A stretch of 6,975 nucleotides of DNA from Candidatus Rifleibacteriota bacterium (GCA_022704885.1 JAKJFO010000211.1:1-6975), one strand, 5' to 3'; positions 1 to 6,437 are shown, counted from the stretch's first letter. Program-made: numbers and translations. Notes: a model not told the origin generated them from the letters alone.

Positions 1-1
1 T

Positions 2-268
2 GCGCTTGCCGAACTTCTGCACGATCGCCCTGATACCCGCATTGTACTTCGCGGCCACACCGACGCTGTCGGTGACTCTGCCTACAATATGCAGCTCTCT
101 ATCGAACGCGCACAAAGCGTGGCTGATTATCTGAGCGGCGAAGGCATTCCTTCCAGCCGCATGACGGTAAGAGGTTACGGAGAAACTCAACCGATCGCCA
201 GCAACGATACCGATGCAGGCAAGGCCAAAAACCGCCGGGTCGAGTTCGTTCTGAAAGAAGATCCGTGA
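2..268 (+). CDS. OmpA-family C-terminal peptidoglycan-binding domain protein (3' end only)
   Basis: The reading frame is open from the window edge and ends at a TGA, giving the last 88 residues of a protein whose start lies upstream. It shows the OmpA C-terminal (OmpA/MotB/Pal) fold signature: RGHTDAVGDSAYNMQLSIERA, followed by SVADYL, RGYGETQPIASN and a terminal KNRRVEF. In this family the Asp of the HTD motif and the Arg of the SIERA stretch hold the diaminopimelate of peptidoglycan, and both are present here. The protein should therefore anchor an envelope component to the cell wall in the periplasm. The N-terminal part, which would say whether it is a barrel, a Pal-type lipoprotein or a pilus-associated protein, is not in the window. 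The stop codon overlaps or abuts the next gene's possible starts, so the two are probably co-transcribed. The domain call is firm; the specific role is unknown. Confidence 0.93.
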   Translation, partial: ALAELLHDRPDTRIVLRGHTDAVGDSAYNMQLSIERAQSVADYLSGEGIPSSRMTVRGYGETQPIASNDTDAGKAKNRRVEFVLKEDP

Positions 269-288
269 TGCAGAACACTGGCGGCATA

Positions 289-828
289 ATGCGGCGCAAC
301 GCCTTCACCATGGTCGAACTGATCGTTGTCATCGCTCTGGCTTCGCTCTTTTCGATTGTGGTTTTTCGCATGTTTTCGGGCTCGACTACCAGCCAGAAGG
401 CTGCCATGGCTGATCTCAGCATGCAGTCGCGGGTGCTGACCACCCAGAACCGCGTTATCCGCATGATTAGAGAAGGAACCGATTTTCTGCTGCCAGAGAT
501 TGGCGAGCCGTCTTCGGCGCTTTTCTTTGCTGATTTCAAGGGTGATGTGCAGGTTCTGTATCAGCTGAAAGACGCAGCTTTATCGGAAAGCACCGGTAAA
601 GAGCTCTACAAGCTGATGCACTACCGCGTCAAGGTTGAGAATTTCGATATTGGCAACCCGGTCTATGATCCTGATCAGAGCGCGCTTGTCGCCGATCATA
701 TTCGAAATATCAGTTTTCTGGTGACCAGCGCAAATTCGGTTAACGTGACTGCCAGTTTCGCCAGCGAGAAGAGGGATTTTCAGACCATGTTCGAAGCAGG
801 CCTGCAGAACACCGGAGGCATTCAATGA
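289..828 (+). CDS. Prepilin-type N-terminal methylation domain protein, GspJ/PilW-like
   Basis: This is a minor pilin-like (pseudopilin) protein of 179 residues from ATG 289. It starts with a short basic leader (MRRNA) followed by FTMVELIVVIALASLFSIVV. That is a prepilin peptidase site with cleavage between Ala5 and Phe6, Glu at +5 of the mature protein, and a hydrophobic helix that spans the inner membrane and packs in the filament core. The body has the GspJ/PilW style: R..I.MIREGTDFLLPE, then a beta-rich globular part and an ADHIRNISFLV stretch near the end. The start is uncertain: GTG 265 and ATG 268 are in frame, and ATG 268 overlaps the upstream TGA by one base. I prefer 289 because the bases before it copy the ribosome-binding region of the next gene. 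Its stop overlaps the next ATG (ATGA). It probably belongs to a type II secretion or type IV pilus-like assembly; which one is not decidable here. Confidence 0.85.
   Translation: MRRNAFTMVELIVVIALASLFSIVVFRMFSGSTTSQKAAMADLSMQSRVLTTQNRVIRMIREGTDFLLPEIGEPSSALFFADFKGDVQVLYQLKDAALSESTGKELYKLMHYRVKVENFDIGNPVYDPDQSALVADHIRNISFLVTSANSVNVTASFASEKRDFQTMFEAGLQNTGGIQ
814..818 (+). promoter_or_regulatory. Ribosome binding site GGAGG for the second prepilin gene
   Basis: A consensus GGAGG lies six bases before ATG 825, inside the last codons of the upstream prepilin gene. It fixes the start of the second gene and implies coupled translation across the ATGA overlap. Confidence 0.8.
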
Positions 829-2096
829 CGCTTACCAGGCGACAGGGTTTTACCATGCTTGAACTGGTCATTGGCTTCTTTCTGGTGGCCGGGGTTTCGG
901 TGATGTTCTTTCAGGCCATGCACCGGTTTCGCAAAGAGAGCACCTTCAACTCAGAGAATTACCTGGCTTCGTCGCTGGTCGAGAAGGTGCTCGAACAGTG
1001 CTATCAGGAATCACAGCTGAACCCGCATGGCATGAAGGCAATCGGTCTTGCTGATGCCGATGGCACGCCCTACCAGGTTTCGACGGGCGTAACCGATAAA
1101 GAGACCGTGTTCTTTTCGAATCCGGGTATAACCGAAACGCGCACGCCAGACCTGCATCATGTGCTGAAAGACAACTATGTGCTGAATATCGAAACCGAAA
1201 AAAAAGATGGCTTTTATGAGGTTGAAGCCAGCTTCAAATGGAAGGCTGAGAGCGGCAGGGGCGAAATTCTGTCGAGCAGCCGGGTGCTGGCTTTTACCGG
1301 CGAGAAAGAAGTGCTGACTACCTGGGAAATGACCGACGATCAGGTTAAGGACCGGCTGGTGGTCGATATCTTTAATTCGCCCGGCGCAAATCTCGGCGCC
1401 AAAGTCAGCAGCATCGGCGCCCAGAATATGCTGGTGCATATCGGCCACATCTTTTATTCGTGTATCGACTGCCTGCGCTCGCCTGATTTTAAGCAGAAGC
1501 TGCTGCAGGCTGAAAGTCTCGAAGCCAATACCCAGACGGGTTCTGACGAGTATGCGTTGTGTTCGCAAATTTATTTTGACATGGCGCGCGACCTGCTGCA
1601 CCTGATGATGAGCCTGCAACCGCATATCAAGGAAGCGAACGACAACATCAACTTTCTGCCCAGCCTGCCGCTGCCGGGTAGATTCGTTGCTGAAAGCCGC
1701 ATTACCCGAGGCGGCCTGTATTATCGCCAGATTCGTCGCATCTTCCTCAACTGCCTGTTGAAGCTGTCGGAACGCTACGAAAAGCAGTTGCGGCATGCCG
1801 ACCTGCAGAAGCGCCAGCGTCTGCTGGTGGGGCGGCTGTTCAACATCAACCGTATCTTGTATGCCAACCGGGCTTACAGCGAAGAGATCAGCCCGACCGT
1901 TATCGCTGACCGCTACCAGAAGTTTCTTGACGTGACGCAGAATTTTTTTAAAGACAAAGACCCGTCGATTTTCAGAATGGCCGCTCAGGAACGCGGTTTT
2001 ATCGCCAACGATTCACTGCCCGAGAATTTTTTCGTGCTCAGACTCACCGGTAAGCTGTTTAAAGAGATTGACGAATACGTAGCCATTCTCGACTGA
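825..2096 (+). CDS. Large prepilin-like protein with a long helical C-terminal extension
   Basis: The 423-residue product begins MTLTRRQG and continues FTMLELVIGFFLVAGVSVMF. This is a clear prepilin peptidase site (cleavage after Gly8, Glu at +5) with a hydrophobic helix to about residue 30. Residues 30-160 resemble a PilV/GspI-type body, ending in beta-strand-like text (YEVEASFKWKAESG, SSRVLAFTG). From about residue 165 to the end the composition changes to long, charged, amphipathic helices, for example RQIRRIFLNCLLKLSERYEK and LQKRQRLLVGRLFNINRILY, in which I recognise no domain. Family members are usually 120-200 residues, so this is about twice the expected size. It overlaps the preceding prepilin gene by four bases and has a strong GGAGG, so the pair is translated together. 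It should be an inner-membrane/periplasmic minor pilin whose extension may be a tip, scaffold or docking module; that role is inference. Confidence 0.85.
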   Translation: MTLTRRQGFTMLELVIGFFLVAGVSVMFFQAMHRFRKESTFNSENYLASSLVEKVLEQCYQESQLNPHGMKAIGLADADGTPYQVSTGVTDKETVFFSNPGITETRTPDLHHVLKDNYVLNIETEKKDGFYEVEASFKWKAESGRGEILSSSRVLAFTGEKEVLTTWEMTDDQVKDRLVVDIFNSPGANLGAKVSSIGAQNMLVHIGHIFYSCIDCLRSPDFKQKLLQAESLEANTQTGSDEYALCSQIYFDMARDLLHLMMSLQPHIKEANDNINFLPSLPLPGRFVAESRITRGGLYYRQIRRIFLNCLLKLSERYEKQLRHADLQKRQRLLVGRLFNINRILYANRAYSEEISPTVIADRYQKFLDVTQNFFKDKDPSIFRMAAQERGFIANDSLPENFFVLRLTGKLFKEIDEYVAILD

Positions 2097-2113
2097 CTGG
2101 CCTATTGCAAACA

Positions 2114-2184
2114 GTCATTGCGAGGAGCGCAGCTACGAAGCAATCCTTATGTCTGTGAGATTGCTTCGCTTCGCTCGCAATGAC
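2114..2184. repeat. 71 bp imperfect inverted repeat of the dispersed 'CERSEAI' hairpin type
   Basis: The left arm (2114-2145) starts GTCATTGCGAG and ends CGAAGCAATC. The right arm (2159-2184) is its reverse complement at both ends, with GATTGCTTCG and CTCGCAATGAC. The outer 11 bp and inner 10 bp pair perfectly, with an asymmetric internal loop and a 13-base apical spacer. Read on the minus strand it gives the familiar false peptide CHCERSEAIS, seen in many unrelated genomes where this mobile palindrome (REP/MITE-like) is dispersed. It sits between two converging genes, the usual place for such elements. It could reduce read-through in both directions, but no T-run follows the stem on the plus strand and only a weak one on the minus strand, so it is not a classical terminator. 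Confidence 0.85.
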
Positions 2185-2216
2185 AAAAAACACCCAAATT
2201 CAAATGTGACAGAGGA

Positions 2217-4148
2217 CTAGTTCTGATCAGGGTTTTCCAGGGGCAGGTTTTCAGCTTCAACCGGCAGAAATTTGCCGGCTTTGTCGATGAAGCCGATTTG
2301 TGTGTCTTTGTAGACGATATAGCTGCCGTCGCCGCGTGGGAGAACATGATCATAGATGTGCGGTTGAATCTGCCCGCCGTCTTTGTCGATGAAGCCCCAG
2401 AATCCGTCTTTTCTGACGGCGGCCATGTTGTCGCGCATATCGGTTCCTTCTTCGTATTGCAAAGGAATGACGATTTTACCGGTATCGTCGAGGTAGCCGT
2501 ATTTACCGCGTGATCTGACCAGGCAGCGGTTTTTGCTGACATAACCGACCTGGTCGAAAACCGGGCTGCCTGCCGGAAAGTTTTCGCTGGGGTAGATCAG
2601 CCATGAATAGTCACGTTTCAGCAGCACCGCACTTCCCGAAAATTCTCTGTATTCATCGTATTCCGGGCGCACCAGCCATTTTCCGTCTTTGTCCTGAATG
2701 CCGTGATGATCGTTGAAGGTGGCAACGCGCAGTCTGATTTTCTGATTATGCTCATTTATGTAGACTCTCGGTTTGTCCGGCGTCCGGCCATGGTTGTCGA
2801 TTATTCTGACGCCGTTCTCGTCTTCGACTGCCGCCTGATACCACGAAAACTCGCTGACCCAGGAGTATCTGGCGGGAATAACCTCTTTTAAGTGCGGGTC
2901 GAGAAATCCCCATCTGCCGCTCTGCGTCTCAAACGGCGCCAGCTCGTTATGGAATTTGCCGATGCTTCTGTAGCTGGTCTGAATGACATCTTTCTGCCTG
3001 GTGTTGTACAGGGCCATCGAATCTTCACCAGAAAGGCGCAGATAGCCTTCGCCAATATCTGTTATCTGCGAATAAACCGGCGGCAGCAGCATTTTGCCAT
3101 TCTCGTCGAACAGCCCCACCTGGCCGTCTTTCCAGGCGATCATGCTGCCGTCGGACTGAAAAGTGATATCAGTGAATTCAGCTGGTAATATTTCGCCAGA
3201 CTCGAGGCTGACCAGGCCGTATGACCAGCCCCGGCAGACCTTGAAGCGCTTTTGCCCCGGCGCCCGCGCGATTGCATCATATTCGAGTTCGAGCAGGTAA
3301 CGACCTTTTCTGTCGATCAGGCCGATCTTCTCATTTCGGTTTACTATCGCTGTTCCCGAGGCAAAGTCTTCGACCTGATCGTATTGCACTCTAATGACGT
3401 ATTCGCCCGAAACATCGATGTAGCCCCAGTAATTTTCGTAGCACACGGCCGCCAGCCCTTCTTTGAAACTGTTGACCGAATAGAACTGCATGGGCACAAC
3501 CAGTTCGCCATCGAGATCGACGAATCCCCAGTATCCATCGGCAAAAACGGCCACCCGCCCATCGGCTGCCGGCAACATGTGTTCATAGGCCGCGTAGCCG
3601 ATCTGCCCGCCATCTTTGCCGATCAGATGCCAGCGCTCATCTTTCTTCAGCGGAAAGACGCCCGGGTTGAAGCCGTTTGTCCAGTCATCGAGCGGGTCGG
3701 CCTCATAGAGGTCGGCAGCGTCTATTCCCGGGGCAGAAAATTCTATGGTCATACCATAAATGCCAGCGCCACGCCTGGGTGGCGACCAGACCCGTTCAAA
3801 AGCCGGCTTGACCACGTATTCAGCTGAGGTGTCGATGATGCCCCACAAACCCTTTTCTTTGACCGGCGCGTAACCGTGCATGAATCGGCAAACCTTGTCG
3901 AACAGCGGGTCGATCTCATAGCCGCCGTCATTCTTGAAATACCCCCAGGGCCCCGAAGCTGTTCCGACGTCGAATCCGAACTTGTCGCCGACCTGTATCG
4001 GCTTATACTCCCAGCCCTCGATTCCCTCAAACCTGAATTCAGCTCTGCTGCCAACAAAGGTGATATGCGTTTCCTGCCCACAGCAGGGCAACACCGCCAG
4101 AGCGATCAAAAGAAGGGTGCCGTACAATCGTGTTTTGTTCAATGCCAA
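2217..4148 (-). CDS. Secreted WG-repeat protein
   Basis: A 643-residue protein built from about 14-16 WG repeats, each near 33 residues with the pattern WGfID..Gk.viP..Yd.v..F..g.AaV. Clear copies include YWGFVDLDGELVVP, WGYIDVSGEYVI, RWGFLDPHLKEVIP, YGYLDDTGKIVIPLQY and FWGFIDKDGGQIQP; the central ones are worn. WG repeats are beta-hairpin units found in bacterial surface and secreted proteins, mostly of unknown function. The N-terminus (KTRLYGTLLLIALAVLPCCG) is a signal sequence. The Cys pair at 22/23 might be lipid-modified, but Pro or Cys at -1 is poor for a lipobox. No ATG is available near the start. TTG 4148 and TTG 4142 are both in frame, and a GAGAGGTG ribosome site (4157-4150) is better spaced for TTG 4142. 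The gene ends with TAG and is divergent from the next gene. It is probably periplasmic or surface-exposed, with unknown partner. Confidence 0.92.
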   Translation of the reverse strand: MALNKTRLYGTLLLIALAVLPCCGQETHITFVGSRAEFRFEGIEGWEYKPIQVGDKFGFDVGTASGPWGYFKNDGGYEIDPLFDKVCRFMHGYAPVKEKGLWGIIDTSAEYVVKPAFERVWSPPRRGAGIYGMTIEFSAPGIDAADLYEADPLDDWTNGFNPGVFPLKKDERWHLIGKDGGQIGYAAYEHMLPAADGRVAVFADGYWGFVDLDGELVVPMQFYSVNSFKEGLAAVCYENYWGYIDVSGEYVIRVQYDQVEDFASGTAIVNRNEKIGLIDRKGRYLLELEYDAIARAPGQKRFKVCRGWSYGLVSLESGEILPAEFTDITFQSDGSMIAWKDGQVGLFDENGKMLLPPVYSQITDIGEGYLRLSGEDSMALYNTRQKDVIQTSYRSIGKFHNELAPFETQSGRWGFLDPHLKEVIPARYSWVSEFSWYQAAVEDENGVRIIDNHGRTPDKPRVYINEHNQKIRLRVATFNDHHGIQDKDGKWLVRPEYDEYREFSGSAVLLKRDYSWLIYPSENFPAGSPVFDQVGYVSKNRCLVRSRGKYGYLDDTGKIVIPLQYEEGTDMRDNMAAVRKDGFWGFIDKDGGQIQPHIYDHVLPRGDGSYIVYKDTQIGFIDKAGKFLPVEAENLPLENPDQN

Positions 4149-4275
4149 TCACCTCTCAGCCAAATTCTGCCATGCAATTAAAAATAAATAAAGCCGATAG
4201 TTAAAAATTGCATAACAGCTTCTGAACTCTTTGCTCGATTGTAAAAAATTGCCAAAGGATCAAAAAGGGGACGCA
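4149..4275. promoter_or_regulatory. AT-rich divergent intergenic region with an 8 bp inverted repeat
   Basis: This 127 bp stretch separates two divergently read genes and must hold both promoters. It is much richer in A/T than its surroundings. It contains a perfect inverted repeat, ATGCAATT at 4172-4179 and AATTGCAT at 4206-4213, with 26 bases between arms. A third partial copy (AAAAATTGC) at 4244-4252 repeats 4203-4211 in direct orientation. These could be binding sites for a shared regulator. I found no convincing -35/-10 pair on either strand, so promoter positions are not given. The rightward gene has a good ribosome site, AAAGGGG, ending at 4270. Confidence 0.45.
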
Positions 4276-4989
4276 ATGCTGTTCATGTTTCGTTCAAGAG
4301 TCGTGACGCTTCTGCTTGTTTTGCTTGCGTTTGCCGGCCATGGATTAGCGTGACAGGGCATCGAGACTGTTCCGCCGCCACCGGTTCCCGGAACTGGCAT
4401 GCAAGTTCTCTACGAAGACCGGGGGCCGGTTCAGCCGACTGACGTCGAAGCGCCATACGTTGCTGACGAATTTGAAGGCAGGAGCATGGCTGTCGATGTG
4501 GGCCTCCGGCAGTTTTCCGAATATACGCAGCTGCAGCTCGACTATTTTCAGTTCAATCACAGCGGTTATCTCAACCGGCTGGTTACTTTTGACCGCTACA
4601 ATTATGCGCCTGGCTCGTCGCTGCGGGTTCGCAATCATCTGCTGGGAGTTGGCCTTGCACAGACGGTCTGAGAATATGACACCGGTGGTTTGCGGGTGTT
4701 GTGCGGTGCCAGATTCAGTCGACTGCACACCAGACTGGAACAGAATTTTGCTGCCGGCCTGACCGGTTCCTTCAAGTATTTCGATCTTGACCGCAACGGT
4801 GAGCCAAACCGGCTTTCTGATTTCGATCTGGCCCTGGTACTTGGTCGCGATTACGCCGCTGCGCCAGCACAGCGCGAATGCTACGGCATGCTCGGTTATC
4901 GCCATTTCATGCTGAACGATGCGTCAGAAGGCAGCACCTCGCGGGTCGTCTATTCCGGCCCGGTTTTTGGCATCAGAGGCAGATTCTGA
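4276..4989 (+). pseudogene. Signal-peptide-bearing, probably outer-membrane barrel protein interrupted by two in-frame TGA codons
   Basis: From ATG 4276, behind a good AGGGG site, a single frame runs 237 codons to TGA 4987. It is broken only by TGA at codon 26 (4351-4353) and codon 132 (4669-4671). Codons 1-25 encode a signal peptide (FRSRVVTLLLVLLAFAGHGLA) that ends exactly at the first TGA. The rest has alternating polar/aromatic strands, for example SMAVDVGLRQF, YTQLQLDYFQF and GLRVLCGARFSRL, and closes with VFGIRGRF, whose terminal Phe is typical of an outer-membrane beta-barrel insertion signal. The frame has no indel and contains no TGG codon; Trp would suit both TGA sites (GLA-W-QGIE, QTV-W-EYD). 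Translated normally it would give only the signal peptide. The simplest reading is two recent TGG-to-TGA nonsense changes; readthrough or recoding is the alternative. I recognise no named family. It is divergent from the WG-repeat gene. Confidence 0.75.
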
Positions 4990-5052
4990 TATGAGAAAGC
5001 TAAATAAAAAATTTGACGTAAAGCTTGCGATAACTGGTTTGTGTTTGCGGAT

Positions 5053-5060
5053 GTTATACT
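5053..5060 (+). promoter_or_regulatory. Possible extended -10 element
   Basis: TGTTATACT-type sequence (TG, one base, TATACT) matches an extended -10 box and could drive a transcript toward the ATPase gene through the antitoxin remnant and the palindrome. No good -35 lies at the right distance, so this is only suggestive. Confidence 0.2.
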
Positions 5061-5093
5061 TGCGACTGCATTTCTGGTTTAACAGATGTATTT

Positions 5094-5213
5094 TCAGGTG
5101 TTTCTTTTTTGATAGTGGTTGGCCAGTGATTTCTGCAGGACTTTTGAGAAGTTGATGTTGTTGGCTTCGGCAACAGTGTTCAGCAGGGTCTGTAGCCAAT
5201 GATTTGAGAAACA
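5094..5213 (-). pseudogene. Truncated C-terminus of a HicB-type antitoxin
   Basis: On the minus strand, 39 codons ending in TGA (5096-5094) read SNHWLQTLLNTVAEA followed by NNINFSKVLQKSLANHY. The INFSxVLQxxL pattern preceded by a W-L...A-E helix is what I know from the C-terminal ribbon-helix-helix part of HicB antitoxins, which bind their own operator and neutralise the RNase HicA. There is no start codon and the frame meets a TAG at 5216-5214, the first bases of the palindrome. The N-terminal HicB fold and any hicA partner are absent. I read this as the stump of a former toxin-antitoxin locus cut off when the palindrome and ATPase gene arrived. The match comes from motif memory on a short fragment, so a chance resemblance or another ribbon-helix-helix protein is possible. 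Confidence 0.5.
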
Positions 5214-5249
5214 CTAGATCAGTCTAGTAATTTTACTAGACTGATCTAG
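5214..5249. repeat. Perfect 36 bp palindrome with four CTAG tetramers (candidate operator)
   Basis: The arm CTAGATCAGTCTAGTAA (5214-5230) and its exact reverse complement (5233-5249) flank two T residues. Each half contains its own smaller inverted repeat, CTAGA-TCAG-TCTAG, so the site is two 14 bp dyads (5214-5227 and 5236-5249) set 22 bp apart centre to centre, about two helical turns. CTAG is rare in most bacterial DNA, which makes four copies in 36 bp conspicuous. It ends 22 bp before the ATPase start codon, where it would overlap or flank the promoter. As RNA it would form a 16 bp hairpin. An A-rich rather than T-rich tract follows on the plus strand, so an intrinsic terminator is unlikely. 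An operator or a mobile-element end fits better. Confidence 0.75.
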
Positions 5250-5256
5250 CAAAAAT

Positions 5257-5262
5257 TAGTAT
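5257..5262 (+). promoter_or_regulatory. Possible -10 box for the ATPase gene
   Basis: TAGTAT lies 9 bases before ATG 5272 in an AT-rich stretch, and a weak -35 candidate (TTACTA, 5233-5238) 18 bases upstream falls inside the palindrome. If used, the mRNA would be nearly leaderless, consistent with the lack of a good Shine-Dalgarno sequence there. Binding at the palindrome would then block the promoter directly. The match is weak. Confidence 0.25.
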
Positions 5263-5271
5263 GCTTGTGGT

Positions 5272-6420
5272 ATGGCTGTTAAATACGAACGTGCGTTTGT
5301 GGCGCGACTCGAAAAAAGGCTGCTGGCCGAAGAACCTCTGATTCAGGTTCTTGTCGGGCCCCGGCAGGTTGGCAAGACTACAGGGATAAAGCAGCTGCTC
5401 GAGCGATATGCTGCGCCCTTCCACTATGCCAGTGCTGACGATGTTCTCAACTCTGACAGCAGCTGGTTGCTCGAACAATGGCAGAAAGCCATTCTGATGG
5501 GAAAAGGCTCGTTGCTGGCAATCGACGAAGTGCAGAAGATTCCAAACTGGTCTGAAAGCCTGAAGGCACTCTGGGACAAAAATCCTTTCGAGCTGCGCGT
5601 CGTTGTGCTTGGATCAAGCGCTCTGCAGATTCAGAGCGGGCTGACCGAAAGCCTGGCCGGCCGTTTTGAACTGACCAGAATTCATCACTGGACCTTCGCA
5701 GAAATGCAGCAGGCGTTTGACTACGATCTCGAGCGATTCCTGCGCTATGGTGGCTACCCCGGTGCGGTGAGGTTTGAAGACGACTACGAACGCTGGTATG
5801 CCTATCTGAAAGATTCAATTGTCGAAGCGGTTATTGGCAAAGACATTCTGTTGAATCGAAAAGTAGGCAATCCCGCGCTTTTCCGGCAGGCGTTCAGTAT
5901 TCTGTGCCATTACCCGGCCCGCGAAATCACCTATACAAAACTGCTGGGCCAGCTTCAGGACAAAGGAAACACCGATCTCGTAAAATACTACCTCGAACTC
6001 TACGCCGGCGCCTTTCTGGTGAATACTCTCGAAAAATATTCGAGCCGGCCATGGCGTACACGCTCATCCAGCCCCAAAATCATTGTTGCCTGCCCGGCGC
6101 TTTGCACAATGGCAGCCGGCTTGCCGGCATCTGCAGATTCGGAACAGCGCGGGCACATCTTCGAATCTGCCGTTGGTGCGCAGCTGCTGCAGCTGCCCGG
6201 CGAGGTCTTCTACTGGCGCGAAAGCAACGCCGAAGTCGATTTCGTCTACAGGCATCACGAAAAACTCTACGCGATCGAAGTTAAATCAGGCCGGAGTAAG
6301 TCGGCCAAAGGCTTGTCAGTCTTCATCGAGCGCTTTCCACAGGCTCGACCGGTCATTCTTACCTGCGAACTTTTTCCGGCTTTCTCAAAAGACCCTCAGC
6401 ACTTTCTTAACCGGCTGTAA
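5272..6420 (+). CDS. AAA-type ATPase with C-terminal DUF4143 domain
   Basis: A complete 382-residue protein of the widespread ATPase/DUF4143 family. Walker A is GPRQVGKTT at residues 29-37, Walker B is LLAIDE at 81-86, and LGSSALQIQSGLTESLAGR at 113-131 carries the sensor-like residues and conserved LAGR. ERFLRYGGYPGAV (154-166) leads into the C-terminal part. There, RGHIFESAVGAQL (293-305), AEVDFV (320-325) and AIEVKSG (334-340) form a PD-(D/E)xK nuclease-like core with Asp323, Glu336 and Lys338 present. Length is normal and both motifs are intact. These cytosolic proteins are common, often in many copies, in accessory DNA; their cellular role is not settled. The gene starts 22 bp after a perfect palindrome, next to an antitoxin remnant, and ends 17 bp from an opposing gene. 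ATG 5272 is the natural start although no clear ribosome site precedes it. Confidence 0.93.
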   Translation: MAVKYERAFVARLEKRLLAEEPLIQVLVGPRQVGKTTGIKQLLERYAAPFHYASADDVLNSDSSWLLEQWQKAILMGKGSLLAIDEVQKIPNWSESLKALWDKNPFELRVVVLGSSALQIQSGLTESLAGRFELTRIHHWTFAEMQQAFDYDLERFLRYGGYPGAVRFEDDYERWYAYLKDSIVEAVIGKDILLNRKVGNPALFRQAFSILCHYPAREITYTKLLGQLQDKGNTDLVKYYLELYAGAFLVNTLEKYSSRPWRTRSSSPKIIVACPALCTMAAGLPASADSEQRGHIFESAVGAQLLQLPGEVFYWRESNAEVDFVYRHHEKLYAIEVKSGRSKSAKGLSVFIERFPQARPVILTCELFPAFSKDPQHFLNRL

Positions 6421-6437
6421 CAATCACTTTGCGAACT

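Noticed and set aside
1011..1796. Long minus-strand open frame opposite the large prepilin gene.
   Set aside because: It is rich in Q, A, R and H, as expected of an antisense shadow, has no ribosome site, and lies wholly inside a gene with a clear pilin signal.
2147..2542. Minus-strand frame ending in CHCERSEAISQT.
   Set aside because: It overlaps the WG-repeat gene in another frame and its end is the translated hairpin repeat, a well-known false coding call.
4669..4700. Selenocysteine insertion at the second TGA, helped by a small ACACC/GGTGT hairpin just downstream.
   Set aside because: The stem is only five base pairs with an 11-base loop, no second gene feature supports it, and a barrel protein is an unlikely selenoprotein. 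Trp loss is simpler.
4992..5155. Small plus-strand frame beginning MRKLNKKFDVKL after the barrel gene.
   Set aside because: It lacks a ribosome site, runs antisense over the better-supported HicB remnant, and its C-terminus has no recognisable pattern.
5214..5249. Palindrome as an intrinsic terminator.
   Set aside because: It is followed by an A-tract on the plus strand and by only a short broken T-tract on the minus strand, and no intact gene ends into it.
6421..6437. Bidirectional terminator between the ATPase and nucleotidyltransferase genes.
   Set aside because: The 17 bp gap has no inverted repeat or T-run.
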